DNA from: Aquila chrysaetos chrysaetos
Lineage: Eukaryota > Chordata > Aves > Accipitriformes > Accipitridae
Assembly (NCBI RefSeq): GCF_900496995.4
Contig: NC_044019.1
Location: 6,669,501 to 6,733,500 of the forward strand
Direction: 5' to 3'
DNA length: 64,000 bases
Shown here: positions 1 to 49,073 of the stretch, piece after piece
Layout of the letters: the number at the start of each line of letters is the position of its first letter
Position numbering within the stretch: position 1 is the first letter of the stretch
Translations under genes and position numbers: made by a program
The notes under the pieces: model-generated
Told to the model about the DNA's origin: nothing
The model's input: only the letters and a program-made list of their open reading frames with translations
Databases searched by the model: none

Positions 1-579
1 TATTTGGGGGGAAAAGGAAACTTTTCCCATGGGGCTGCAGTGGTGACCTGGTGTCTTTCACTGCAGAATCCCTACCCTTGCTCCTGGTAGGGCTGGAAAA
101 CTTTATTTCAGGAGCTCAACCTGAAAAAACACCCTGGGTGGGTTCTTAATATTTTTCTTGGGGGTTTATTAATATGTCTTTGGGGGTTTGTTGGTTTTTT
201 TCTTAGGGGAAGGGAGGCTGCAGACCCCCTGGGCTGCCCCCATGCACAGGGATGGTACCCACACCCAGCCTGGAGGATGGTGCACAGGGATGGGACGCGC
301 CGGCCACTGATGCATCCCTCATCACATGATGGGTGATACTCACACCCAGCCCAGAGGATCCTGCTTTTCTACATTTCTGCTTTTTAAAATTTTTTTTCAG
401 TTATTTTGCTACCAGGGAGGAAATTGCCTGCGCAGGCAGTGAGGGAGGAGGCAGAATCTCACTGGGGCATCATTAAAAAGAAGTCCTGGGTTATAAGGTG
501 ATGCAGAGCCTGCGGGAGTGAGCTGGCAGCATTAAGGGGGGGGGGGGGGGAAGCAAAAATTTTTAAAAAACCACCACTT

Positions 580-585
580 TTTAAT
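580..585 (-). terminator. Candidate poly(A) signal ATTAAA for NKAIN1
   Basis: TTTAAT on the plus strand, read as ATTAAA on the gene strand, inside the AT-rich block that precedes the long G/C-rich stretch. The competing AATAAA hexamers at 165-170 and 102-107 cannot be excluded. Confidence 0.35.
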
Positions 586-880
586 CAATTCAACTGCACA
601 AGGAAGGGAAATGCCCCAAAACCAGAACAGCCATCGGATGAAACTTTCCTTCGACTTTTATAATTACAGAATAGAAAAGAAATCCTCGGTTCACGTTACA
701 AATACAGTCTTATATAAAAACAAGCCAATGGAAAAGAAAAAAAAAAAAGGTCGCGGAGCGCCGGTGCCTGGCTCCTGCCGAGCTCAGGAGGGAGGGAAAC
801 TCTTTTGAATGAGTTTTAAATGACGGCAAGGTTTTCTTTCTGCTTCCTGCTAGGTTTGAGAAGGGTTTTGAGCAGGTGGG

Positions 881-955
881 TGTCTGCCCATCCCATCCCA
901 TCCCATCCCATCCCATCCCATCCCATCCCATCCCATCCCATCCCATCCCATCCCA
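881..955. repeat. (CCCAT)n pentanucleotide microsatellite
   Basis: About 14 near-perfect copies of a 5-bp unit (tccca on plus, tggga on minus). It lies inside the predicted NKAIN1 3' UTR, so the mRNA would carry a (GGGAU)n tract. Length is likely polymorphic. Confidence 0.95.
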
Positions 956-2840
956 CGGCAGGTCAGCAAGAGCATCCTTGGTCCTGGAGAGGAAAATAAA
1001 CCCTGGAGATGCTGCTGCCCCTGGGGCTGGGCAGCACTTGGGGATGGGGATGTGTTTCGGGGGAAATGGGGGATCTGTTGCCTGAAAAACACTATTTTCC
1101 TTGGAAAAAAGAGGGGGAAAGGGTGGAAAAATTATTGCCTGTAAAGTTCGCAGCTTGGCTGGAGGCAGCGGAGGGGCTGGCGGGGGGATGCAGCCTGTCC
1201 CCTGCCCAGGGTTTGGGCTCGGGCACCTTCGGTCGTTGGCACTTCACGGCTGCTTGTTGGGAAGGACAAAAAGAATCACTCCAGGGTGCAAAAAAAAAAT
1301 CCCCAAAGAACCCCCAGGACTGGAGAAAAAACACCTGGGAGGCAAAATTCATGTGAACCCCCCGGCTCCCAGATGCAAAGGGTGGGCTTGGGGCCAGATC
1401 CAGTGATCCAGGAGAAACCGCATCCCACCTCCAGGAAAAGAAAGAGAACAACGAGGTTGGGGGGAGCTGGGATGCTTCGTGAAACAACTTTTTTCCTTCC
1501 AGCTTCTTCCGAGGCTTTTAATTCCCAGCTCATCATCATTTTGCAAAGTGATCGCTGCCCAATAGACCTTGCACATTCCCCCCCCAAAAATAATCATTCC
1601 CCACATGCCGATGTCACCCCTCTTCTGCCGCTGAACGTGATGGATGGATTTGCCACCAAGACCCTGAAAGGATGGAGGGGCCGGGGGGGGGTCAGAGAGG
1701 CACTGAGCTGCCCCCCCCGCAGCCCTGGGCGAGGGGCCGGGGGCCACTGGAGCAGCCCCAAGGTGGGCAGAGCATTGCTGAAGGCACGATGTCGACCTTG
1801 GGGGGGCCCGGCATGGGCTCGCCGGGGGGGTCGTGCTCAGCCAGAATCTACTCAGGCACTTTAAATTAAAAAAAAACCAAACAAACAAAACCCCAACCCA
1901 ATAATTAAAAATAAAAATAAAAACCTAACCCAAAACATTCACTAGATTTGTTAAAACAGCCAAAAAGGGGCTGTGTTGAAAGCAGCGTCAGTATTGCCAA
2001 ATTTGAGCAAGACGCCCCCCAAAATGTGGCAGGGATGGGGTGGCTTGCAGGGGGATTTTGGGGTGCTCTGTCCCTCCCCCCCATCCCGAGGTTTTGGCGG
2101 TGGGGGGGGGGGTCGAGGCAGGATGCTGATGGCCAGATCCGGCTCCTCAGGGTGAAGGGAGCATCCAGGACTGAGCCCCTTCGACGCTGTTTCATCCAAC
2201 CAGGGGGGCTGGAAAATTCCATTTGGGAGCAAAAACCCCATTTTTGGGGCCAGCCCAACTCCCAACCCAGCGTTTCAGGAAATTGTCCCAACCCCGCAGA
2301 GGACGAAGCTGCTCTTTGTGCCCCGCTGTCCCCAAAGCTGTGTTTATCCCTCACCCCTGGTCCTAGTTTGCTCCAAACCAGCTGGTTTTTGCCCCAATCC
2401 CACTCTGGGCCCCCCTCCTGCCCGGCACGCCGGGAAGGGCCCTGCTGCTCCAAGGAAAAACCAGGCTAGGAGAAACAGAAGAAAACGGTGTCCAGTGAGC
2501 AATGCCACCTCCCCGCATGTCCCCATCCTGGGGAGGCTGTGGGAGCCCGAGGGGGTGGCACGGCTTGGGGGGGTCCCCCCATATCCAGCCCCCCCCCCGA
2601 TCCTGCTGTGGGTGGGTGGTTTGGGCTCAGAGGCTTCCAGGGTGGGATGGATGTGCAGCTCCCGGCTCCGTTTTTGGGGGTCTTGTGGGGGTGCGGGGAG
2701 GCAGGAGGGGACCGGGCAGCTCGGCGTTGTGTCCCCCCCCCTCGCCGGGGTCGTCGGGTGTGGGACAGTTTGCTCTAGGGGGGGTCCTGTCGCCTCTGGC
2801 TCCCACGCCGGGCCGGGGCCGGATCCAGGGCAGGAGGAGG

Positions 2841-39583
<36,743 letters not shown>

Positions 39584-39779
39584 GGTTTCCCAGCCGGAGC
39601 CTCGGATTTCCCCCACCGTGGCCTCGCGTCGCCGTCCTCCAGCTCCTCACCAGCCTCCCCTTCGCCAGCAGAGCCGCCACCCGGGGAGCATCAGGGGGGC
39701 ACCAGCAACATGTCCCGCTCTCCAGCCTCCGGCCAGCCCCAGTACTTTCTTCACAGCAGCCCTGCCGTCTCCCGCATCC

Positions 39780-40270
39780 TGCCAGGTTAGCACAGAGGCG
39801 GGCTGGGCTCAGAAAGGGGCATCGCCTCCCTTCTCCGCCTTCCCCCCGCTCCAAGCCCCGCTCCCCCCGAGCCCGCTACAGCCCCATCCCCCGGTGCAGG
39901 GACCCCGGGGCCGCGCACACCTCGCCATCCATCCCCGGGGCGCGCAGGTTTGCGCGGAGCCCGCCCGGCCCCTCTATTGTCTCTCCCGCACAGCCGCGCT
40001 CCGCGCCCCGGGGGCGGGCGGGGAGGAGGCGGCGGGTGGGGTCGGGGGCGCGCCGGGCAGGGCGGGCCGCGGCCGCCGGAACAAGGCGAGACGCGCTCCC
40101 GGCGGAGCCCGGCGGGCGGCGCGGCCGGGCGGGGGGGAGGCGAGGCCGGGCACGCCAGAGCCACGCCGAGCCCTTGGCGGCTTCCGGGGGCGCGGGGCAG
40201 CGCGGCCCCCTCGCCGCAGCCGGCGGCAGGCGCGGCTCCTGGTCGTGCCCGCCTTTCGTTATCGTCGGTG
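39780..40270 (-). promoter_or_regulatory. NKAIN1: NKAIN1 CpG-island promoter and 5' UTR
   Basis: Very high GC and dense CpG, several GGGCGG/GGGGCG (Sp1-type) boxes near 40010-40060, and no evident TATA box. It lies directly upstream of the NKAIN1 ATG in the expected position. The transcription start cannot be placed exactly. A T-run (about 40290-40308) closes the island on its far side. Confidence 0.75.
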
Positions 40271-43200
40271 TTTGTCTTTTTAATCGCAGATTTTTTTTTT
40301 TTTTTTTTCCCCTCCGGAGCCAGGTGGGGCTGGGTTAAATCCCGGCGGTTTGCAAATGCAAAGGGCTGGTGAGCTGCTGCCCTCCCCCTTCCTTCGGCCC
40401 TGCGGCCCTTGGGTGTTGCCTGGACCCGCAGCACAGGGACCTCGCAGCCACCTCCTCTGGGGGCGTCCCTGGGGTGGCCCTGCCAGGGCAGCAGCTGGGT
40501 TTGCAGGGAGCACAGATGGCCCAGCCCTGGGAGGAAAGCCCACAAGATGACCCTGCAGAGCCCTGCTCCACAGCCCAGCACACGTGGCTCCAGAGCCGGG
40601 AGCGACCGCTGGCTGGAGGCAAGAGAGCACCCAGCCGTCCGGCTTTGGGTCTCTGCTCCTGGAGGGCTCGCAGGCTCAAATCCAGCAGGTCTGGACAAGG
40701 AGGTGGGTGCAGGCAGAGCTGGCAGGGTATGGCCCTTAACCGCCACCCACCCAGCTCGCCTTTGTTCTTTTTTCATAGCACACCTTCAGGGGGATTGGAG
40801 AGTGCACATCTGCCAAGGAATAACTGGGATGCTGCTTTTCCAGTGCTTTAGAAACCTCCTTCTGAAATGCCACCCAGCAGAAGGACTTGGGAAGAGTTCG
40901 CTGCTTTTCAGTTCTATGATTTCTTAATCCTCAGTCCTGATTTTTATAAGGAAGCATCTCCTAAACAAGCCCCACACACTCCTAGGTGTCAGAGCAGCTC
41001 TGCAGGGGATCCGAGGGGCTGCAACATTACAGATGTGTTTGTGTGCAAGTGTCGGTCTGGCCATGGTCTAACCTGGCCCATCCAAGCTTGCAGGGGCCCA
41101 GCCAGACCACACGTCCCCATGCACTGCTGGGACCAACCTACAGCACCTGCCACACCTGGAGCTTTTCCTTCATCCTCCGTGGTGGGAATTTCTCTCCCTC
41201 CCAGCTGTTCTGTGCTCCCAGGAGTGTTTCGGGAGGCCCGCGCATGGCTGAAGGACAGGGCTTTGCAGCAAACGCTTCCATGAATGCAAAAACCATGCCG
41301 CAAAAATGCAGTGGGTTCACCAAGCAATCCTCTTAACCAGGGGTCCTGGGAGGGGTGGTTGAACCCAGACTGAGCCAGTGGGTGTTTGAAACACAGGGAC
41401 CTCTGCATTTATTCCACGCTATCTCAGGCTGGTTAAGTGAGTGCACAGTGAGCTGCAACCTCCACCAGCCCTGCGTACACCCACGCCTTGCCATGCAGGC
41501 TGCCGAGGATCCCACCCATGGACCTGGCCCCCTTGTGACACCCCCACTGCAGGCTTGACTCCATCACCCCCAGTGTTGCTGGCTCCATCATCTCCAGGTC
41601 CTCACCAAGAGCCTGAGAGAGGTCCCAGCACCCTCATCCCATGGGGAGAGGTGTCCCAGGCTCCTAGGGGTTATCTGGGTGCATAAGGCAGGGCGACCAG
41701 ACCCATCTCCAGGATCGAGCTTGTGGGTTCCTCTAGGGTTTGAGCACAGCAGAAATCTGGACCAGAGGGACTGGTTTCACCCCATGGGTCGAAAAAAGAT
41801 GAGGACCCAACCGCCCCATAGCATCTCCTTGGCAATGGCCAGGCAAATCTGCTCAGTTCAACTCTCCCCATCAGCTCCAAAAAATACCAGAGAAAGGCAA
41901 ATCACCCTGATGTACAATTATGAAAACCAATACAATGGAGCCGAGATCCTGCCTGGCTCTCGACCAGGTGGAGTTTCGGGAGGAATCAATTTTAGATTAA
42001 AAAAGGTCAATATAGCATGTCAAGGCACTTCCCTAGAAGGCAAGGAGATAACTTCATTTGTGAGCGGGTGGGAAACAAGCCCAACATTTTGTCTTTGGCT
42101 CCGCTCATAACCCACCACCCTCCAGACCCCACAACCCTTGGCTTTTTTTTTTTTTCCCCCCAAGAAAAAAACCTGATGACCAAAATTACAGAGGAAATAT
42201 TAGGAGGAAATTAAATCGGGGTCATGTTATTCATTCATGGGGATGTGAAGATATGTGCTTTGATGTGCACCCAGAGCTGCCACCAAGCCCTGGCAGGCCT
42301 CGGTTTCCCCAACACCCATTGCGATGGTGATGCCAGAGCCTCATCCCAAATAATGCATCCCTGCCCTCCAGGAGCCTGGGTATGGCATTGGTCCCCATCC
42401 TGGCCCTTTGGGATGGAGATGGGAGAGAAGCCGTCTCCCCCTGGGGCTGAGCCTCCGCTTCACTGCCACCCTACATCCCATGGGGGGGGATGACAGGAGA
42501 TGTCCCCCATGGCCACTGCGGAGGTCACCAGCCACGGGGACATCCTCAAGCCTGGAGTTAGCACAGCTGCCGGTGACCTCTCTACTCACCCAGGGGCTCT
42601 GGCAGCCCCCCGGGACCGGCAGCGGGGCTGAATCTGGCCCGGCCAAGCCCTCCATCCCTGGGGCAGGAGGAGCCAGGTGAGATCGCTTCCCTGGGTACAC
42701 AAAATCATCTTCTTCCACCAAAAAGGGGTGTTTTAAGTAAAACAAAGCCTGGATCCTTATGCCAGCGAGAGATCTCTCTACTAGGGGTATAAACAGAACA
42801 CATGGAAATAGAGGTTTTTCACTAAACTGGTTTTTTTACCCAAAAATGTCTATTTTTTGCTCAAGAAAACCAACACAGGGATTTTATTTATTTATTTATT
42901 CATTTTTTTTCCCTTTTTTTCCCCTCAAAAAATTCTAGAGCAGAAAGAAATCACACCACCAGCAGCTTTTGCTCCCCTTCCCCAGCTGAAGGCAGGGATG
43001 TGCCATGGAGAGCTGCACTCCTGCTGGGACACCAGGACTTTGGGCACTTGTATCCATCACCAGATTTATTCAGTGTTTCCAAACAGAGCCAAAAAATAAA
43101 ATATGACTCCCCAGGATGAGCATCAGCAACGCTCCCAATACAGCCAGCAAATAGTTATTTGGGGGAAGAAGGAGGTGCAAAGCTGCTGCAGGGCAAGCCA

Positions 43201-44106
43201 GGCTGGGGATGCTGTTTGCTGCCTTAAAAAAGGCAAAACCAGGAAAAAAAGGTGGTTTTTAGGTTAATAGAAAACACCCAGGGGACATCACAGTTTTGCA
43301 GCCCCAAGCCCTAGCATTGGAGTTGGCTTTTTTTTTTCCCCTTCTTTTCCTCATGGGCTCTTGGGGTTGATTTTTTTTTCCTTCTTTTGGGCTGAAACCA
43401 CTGTCCAGGCTTGGTGATGATTCAGAATGTGAATTCTGGGGGCAAATTTATACCGGATCTCTACTCAGGGATGTCCTTGGTAGAGGCCAGTGGGGATGTG
43501 CCAGCCCATGGGAGCTGCTGCGGAGACAAAGCCAAGGGGGCTGGTGAGCATCTGTCACCCACTCAGGCAGTAATTAATGGCACTAAGTCATCAGAACAAG
43601 ACAAAATGATGATTTTTGGCATGTTTATTGGCAAAGAAATCTTTGAAGGGGCCCCATCTATCTGCGTTACGGTGATGGGGAAAAGATATTTATTCCAACG
43701 CACTGTGTAAATCAGTGTGGGATAAACACATGCAAAGCATTGGCACAGGTCACGTGTAATTAAGCCAGGCGGGTAATTCCCCTTAACGGGGAGCAGGGAT
43801 GGGGTTTGTGCCTAGCTCAGGTTAAATCCCTCCAGAGGCTGATGGGTGGCTGGATTTGGGGTGAAGACCCATGATACGCACACCTTCGCTGCTCAAGGGA
43901 TGAAGGTCTCCAGGATTCATGCTAATAAGCCCCTAATTAACCAGTGGCCGGAGTGGCAGAGCAGCCCTGTCAAGGCGAGGGAGAAGGTGACGAGGTGCAG
44001 CCCAGCACCTTGTGATGGGGCAGCCAAGCTGGAGCCGGTAGCGGGGATGGACACGGCTCCTCAGGGCTGTGCTGGGACAGAGCGGCCTGGGGACAGGGAC
44101 ATCCCG

Positions 44107-44242
44107 GTCCCAGGGTCAGGGGTGCTCCGGCTCTGGGGTCAGGATTGCTCCATCCCTGGGGTCAGGATTGCTTCAGTCCTGGGGTCAGGGATGCTCCATC
44201 CCCAGGGTCAGGGACAATCCATACCTGGGATGAGGGGTGCTC
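44107..44242. repeat. 23-bp tandem repeat (about 6 copies)
   Basis: Units like gctccatccctggggtcagg plus att, diverging toward the right end. Confidence 0.88.
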
Positions 44243-44519
44243 TCTGTGATGGGGAGCCCAAATCTGGGTGGGCATCAGGCTCGTGCTAAGGGTGCCGGAC
44301 ACCAGCCCACACCCAGCACCTCTGGTGCTGGCCTTGACCCTGAACCCATCCTTCCTCGCTTCTCCTGGGAACAGCCCCAAACCCCAGCGATTCAGAGCCC
44401 CGAGGGACACCTCGTGTCACCCCACGCAGGGCATCCTCCACCCACCCAGCCCCGCAGGGACCAAGGGAAGGGCCGCGACAGAGCAAACCAAACCGAAGCG
44501 ACTTCCCCAACCACCTCCA

Positions 44520-44960
44520 GCAATAAACACACATCTATTTAACCAACCTTTTCCCAATTTTAACATAATTAGCCATCAGTCTGCCAATCAATGTCAGCTC
44601 CCACGGATCACCGTTAATGGATCGCTGTTCAGCTGGCTGTTATTGAATCGATATAGAAATTAAAATGCATTCACGCCATTCTTTCTCAGCTGTCATCTTA
44701 TCTCGGTGTCTAGCAAAAAGCGCGGCAGATTACAGAATCCATCATCATTTAGCCTTTGTAGCTCACAAAATTCATAATTAACAACAAATTTCTATTCACT
44801 TGCTCATGTAATTTAATTAGTTTTCCATTAAATAGAGACTAAATATCATCTAATCCCCCAACAGAGCAAATAATTGTTTTCCATTCTTTTAGAAATTATC
44901 ACTTGCTTATTGTAACTATCAAAATTCATTAGAAGCCTTGGAGCAGCAGTGGGAAAAGGT
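44520..44960. promoter_or_regulatory. AT-rich candidate conserved enhancer upstream of NKAIN1
   Basis: About 440 bp of non-repetitive AT-rich DNA packed with homeodomain-type cores (cataattagcc, gtaatttaattag, tcataattaac), ATCGAT, CAGCTG (E-box) and TGTCATCTTATC (GATA-like). It lies about 4.3 kb upstream of the NKAIN1 CpG island. Composition and motif density resemble vertebrate conserved non-coding elements. Conservation could not be tested here. Confidence 0.45.
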
Positions 44961-45659
44961 GGGAAAAGCGCTGGAGGAAGGATAGGGAGGTAATTAGAGG
45001 GGGTGGCAGGGCCAGGGCTGCCCTTGGCTGAGCCGGGACCTCCTGGTGATACCCCTGTTGTGCCCAGCATAGGGATCACCAGCACCCAGCGCAGGATCCC
45101 ACCTGCTGCACCATGCCCGAGTGCTGTGGGTACCGCATCTGCCTCCAGCCGGGATCACTTGCTGATGCTGGCATTGCCGAAGGGTCAAGGACCAGGATGG
45201 GGATGAGGATGGGGATGGGGACAACCACGCAGGACCATGTCAGGGGGTCACTGTCAGCCCCCCCAGTACCTACCAAAAGGCCGGGAAGCAGCCGGCAGCC
45301 CCCGCCACAGCAGCTCTATTGCACAGAGGCAATAGATCTGGATCCCGGGAAAGATTTAATTTATAGTGGAAGTCTCTCAAGCAAATACCTCCCTTGGAGG
45401 AATAAACCTGTTTAAAAAAACAATTTTCTCTGCGCTTGGATTATGCCTTTAACGGTTTGCTGCTGTGATGCCCTGGAGCTGGCACGGCTCCGGCATTGGA
45501 CAAGAGCCAAGAGGGGCCCACACTCACCAGGGTGCAGCCTTTCATGGGAGGAAACCAGCCCCTGGGGCTGCCCGGCCCCAAATCCCCCTGGATGCTCTGC
45601 TGCCCAGTGTGGGGCATCGCCCTGTCCCCAAAGCGGGGTGGCAGTGCTGGACCTGGCAG

Positions 45660-45885
45660 TGTCCGTGGTGGGGTGCATGGGTACATGTGGGTGCACGTAT
45701 GCCTGTGCACCTGCACGCGGCTGTGAGTGGGCATGTATATGTGCATGTTTGCACCTGTGTGCATGTGAGTGCATTTGTATGCGCACGTGCATGCATGTGT
45801 GTGTGTATGCATGTGCACATGTGTGCTTGGGTGTACGTGCATGTGTGTGCATGCATGTATGTACATGTATGTACACGCAGGGTGC
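45660..45885. repeat. Alternating TG/CA-rich tract
   Basis: Degenerate tgtgca/catgtg sequence of about 225 bp, similar in composition to the tract at 3315-3530. Z-DNA-prone. Open frames across it (Cys/Met/His-rich) are artefacts. Confidence 0.8.
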
Positions 45886-48800
45886 AACCTTGCAGTACTC
45901 ACTTTGCACAGCAAGGATTTGCCATGGTCCTGTGCCAGCCAGCCCTGCCGTGGGTGCCAGCCTCCCATGGTGGATGCCTGGCTCTCCCAGTAGCCCCCAT
46001 GGCCTGGCAGCGAGCCCAGGGGAAGGCTGAGCCCAGGGGAAGGTGGCACGGGGCCAGCTGTGCTCACCGATGCCCAGTGGGGCTCTGCAGAGCATTAAAC
46101 CTGCTGAGCTCCAAGTATCTCCCTGTAGCAAATTGCATTAAATCCACAAATTGTCCTGACAGCGCCGTTGTTACGATCCACTGAACACATGTCCCCTTAA
46201 GAGCAGGTAGGTGCTTCTCCTAAATCAGCTTTCAGCTCTCCCCAGGGGCTGGGACGTCGGCACATGGTCCAATCCGTCACCAACACAGGCAGGTGGGCAT
46301 CGATCCAGCCCTAATTGCAGACATTAATTGGCAGCGGTAACTCAGAGCTGCCCCTGTCCGTGTCTCCCTCCTCACCCTCCACTGGTATCGAATACTTATT
46401 TGATCCACAGGTTCCCTGGAGCTGGGGAACAGAGATTTCTCTCACAGCACTGGGATGGGCACAAGGACCTGCCGGGGAAGCTGGGCTGGGTGCTCACTGC
46501 TGCGGCGAGTTTGCTAGTGCTCAGGTGCCAGCAGTGCATTCAGCAGGGAGATGCCCTCAAAGCAAACCATCCGCCTGCCCCGGTGCCTGGCTCGATGTGC
46601 CCGGCTGCTCCCTCGGGGCTGGGGGATTTAGTGTTAATCCGGATCATTTACCCGATCTGGGTCATGGCTCCACGGACATCCGCGCCGACGCTTGCCCGTG
46701 GGTGGGGTGCGGATCCATCCAGCCCCCACTGCCCGACGCTGGGAGCTTCCAGCTGCCGTGTGTTCTGCATGGGACCCCCAGGCTCTGTGGGACCCTGGGC
46801 ACAGCAACCCCTGCCCAACAAAACCCTCCAGGACTCAGGGCAGGGGGAGAGAGACGCCCCTCCCTTATTTCCCTGCAGATTCCTGGGTTGGGAATTAGGA
46901 AAAAAAACCAAACCTTTTTTTCTTCTTTTAAACAAGCAAGATTCAGTAAACTGCAGGGTTATCCTGGCATCGCTGGCTCAGGCCCAAGAGTCTCTCTTCC
47001 CTCTGACACTTGGGCATATATTCAAACAAAACCATAAACCCTCGAGGATTGTAACAGGGTCTAATTAAGCACTAAATCCATGTGCCGGCACCCTCCTTGC
47101 CCAACAGCCCTCAGTGAGGGGACAGAGGCATGGTGTTGGTGCCTGGGCGCAGGGCTCCTGCTCCAGTGGCCCCAGGGAGGTCGGTCCTGAATCGTGGCGC
47201 TCCTGGCTGGAGTCCCAGCTCTTATTTACATGTGTTTCAGGGCACGTTATTTAATACTCTGCAGAGTTAAAAATAAATCTTCCCCCTGTCTCCAGCTCTC
47301 TCCGCCCACCTCTTCAGCTGAAGGGTGATTTGTTTGCGTTCAGATACATTCATTCACCATGATCTGGCGATGGGTCTTCCTGTGTCTGCACCATCACCTC
47401 CCCGATGCCTGGCTCCAGCCGTGCACAGTTCCCCCTGCGGGGACAGATGGACAGGGACAACTGCAGCGTTCTCTCTGTTCCTGCGGGCTCCTGCCTGCCG
47501 TTCCTGGTGGGAGTTGGGGGGATGATGGGAGGTGGATGTCGGCAGCCAACGGGGACCAGACCTGTGCCGGTGAAGCTGATCTTCCCTAGATGTGAACCTG
47601 GAGCTCTGCTGAGTCTCAGCATTCAGATCTGATGCTTGAATCCATCATCCCATGGATGAGGAGGGTCAGTGAAGGAGGCACAGTTGGGGTCAATGGTTTC
47701 CTGACGGTTAAACCCATCCGTGCTCTCCAGCCCGTCCCTGTCTGCACCCAAAGTCACTTTGCAATGATTTAGGAACCACGAGCAGAGACCAGTTCTGCTC
47801 CAGCCCCAAGGGCTTCAAGAGAAACACCGTGGTGAGTGAGGTCCCGCATCCCCAAGGGATGGGGCAGCCTGCAGCCATCTGCCGACAGAAGGACATGGCG
47901 CTGGGACAGGAACTGTCCCAGGTGACAGGGACCAGGGACAGTCCCACACACTCCAAGCCCAGGAGATATCATCTCGCCTCCCGAGGAACATGCAGCTACA
48001 TTTCCCTGCCTCCTTAAAAGCTGATGGGTCTGTTTTGGCCCCAAGCATGCCATCCTCCAGCTTTTCTCTTCTGCCCACAGCAGGGCAAGCAGGGACAAGA
48101 AATACCCTCAAGGGAACCCTGTGGTACTTCCCTTTTCACTGCACAAACTGCACCCATTTTCCAGCTCTTAAATACCTGGTGGCTGCAGCAGATTCGTCCT
48201 GGTCAAAGGCCGGCCAAGACCACGCAGGACAGTCCCACGGCACGGCACTGCTGGGGTGGGAGCATCTCGTGTCCACGCTCCAGAATCCCAGCTGAACTGC
48301 AGCTCTCAAGAAGCCTCCTCCGGGATGGGGCAGAAAGGCAGCGAGAGGTGAGAAACGCCCAATACAACCTGAACCAAGGGAGCATATTGTGTGTGGGGGG
48401 GGGGAATGGGGGAGAAAAAAAGGATGAAAGCTGAGATGGACACAATCAGAAGAGAAATGCAGCACGTACTACTCTTCATGGCAAGTTAATTAACATCAGA
48501 CAACAACCCATGGCACAGGGAACCCCGCCTTGCGTGCTCTCACAAAGCCCAGCTGAGGCTCAGTCCCCAGTCAAGGGCTTGATGCTGGTTTCAGCCTTGG
48601 CCAAAAAAGCCAGTGCAGACCATTCCCTCGTGGCCTGAACCCTGGGGCTGGGGCACAGCAAGCAGTCGGCCAGGCAGTGGGTCTGTGGCTGTAGGGCAAG
48701 ACCTGGCAGAAGCTGAGGTCTCCCCCACTGAAGCTGAGGCAGGGTGCAGGCACCCTTGCGTTGTCTCAGCACTCAGCCAGAGGTATATGAGGTACGGATC

Positions 48801-49073
48801 TAAGCTGCTCGAGGACCTGCCGCTGTCTTGTACCACCGTCCCACCAGCCTGGCTGGGCAGAGGGGACACACAGCCAGTCCGGTTCCCCCACTGCTGAGCA
48901 CCAAATACGCTGTGCCTGCCACAGAAAACTCACTCCCTTTACACCTACTTATAGCAGAAGGCTGGATTTTACCCAAAACATGAAAATAGGATTCAGCAGT
49001 AGCCCAATAATTATTTCATGTGGTCATTTTTATTGCCATGAATAAAAAATAAAGCTGCTTTTCTGAATACAAG

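Larger units (their letters stand above)
85..2840 (-). other. NKAIN1: NKAIN1 3' UTR (end uncertain)
   Basis: Minus-strand sequence after the NKAIN1 stop. Possible poly(A) signals: ATTAAA at 1517-1522 and 580-585, AATAAA at 165-170 and 102-107. The AT-richer stretch at about 560-740 looks like a typical vertebrate 3' UTR end, so cleavage near 550-565 is my preferred guess. The left limit given here corresponds to the most distal signal. The segment contains G/C homopolymer runs and the CCCAT pentanucleotide array. Open frames in it are not supported as genes. Confidence 0.5.

Noticed and set aside
116-126. TTTTTTCAG|GTTGAGC acceptor near the window start as NKAIN1 last exon
   Set aside because: It would give a TLSS end rather than TSG and lies 2.7 kb beyond the better site.
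1349-1846. Alternative NKAIN1 terminal exon after a T-rich tract, beginning TAG|ATTCTGGCTGA at about 1846
   Set aside because: The acceptor looks good, but the frame from exon 6 would read into a long unrelated tail instead of TSG-stop. The site at 2850 gives the expected C-terminus and exactly 207 residues.
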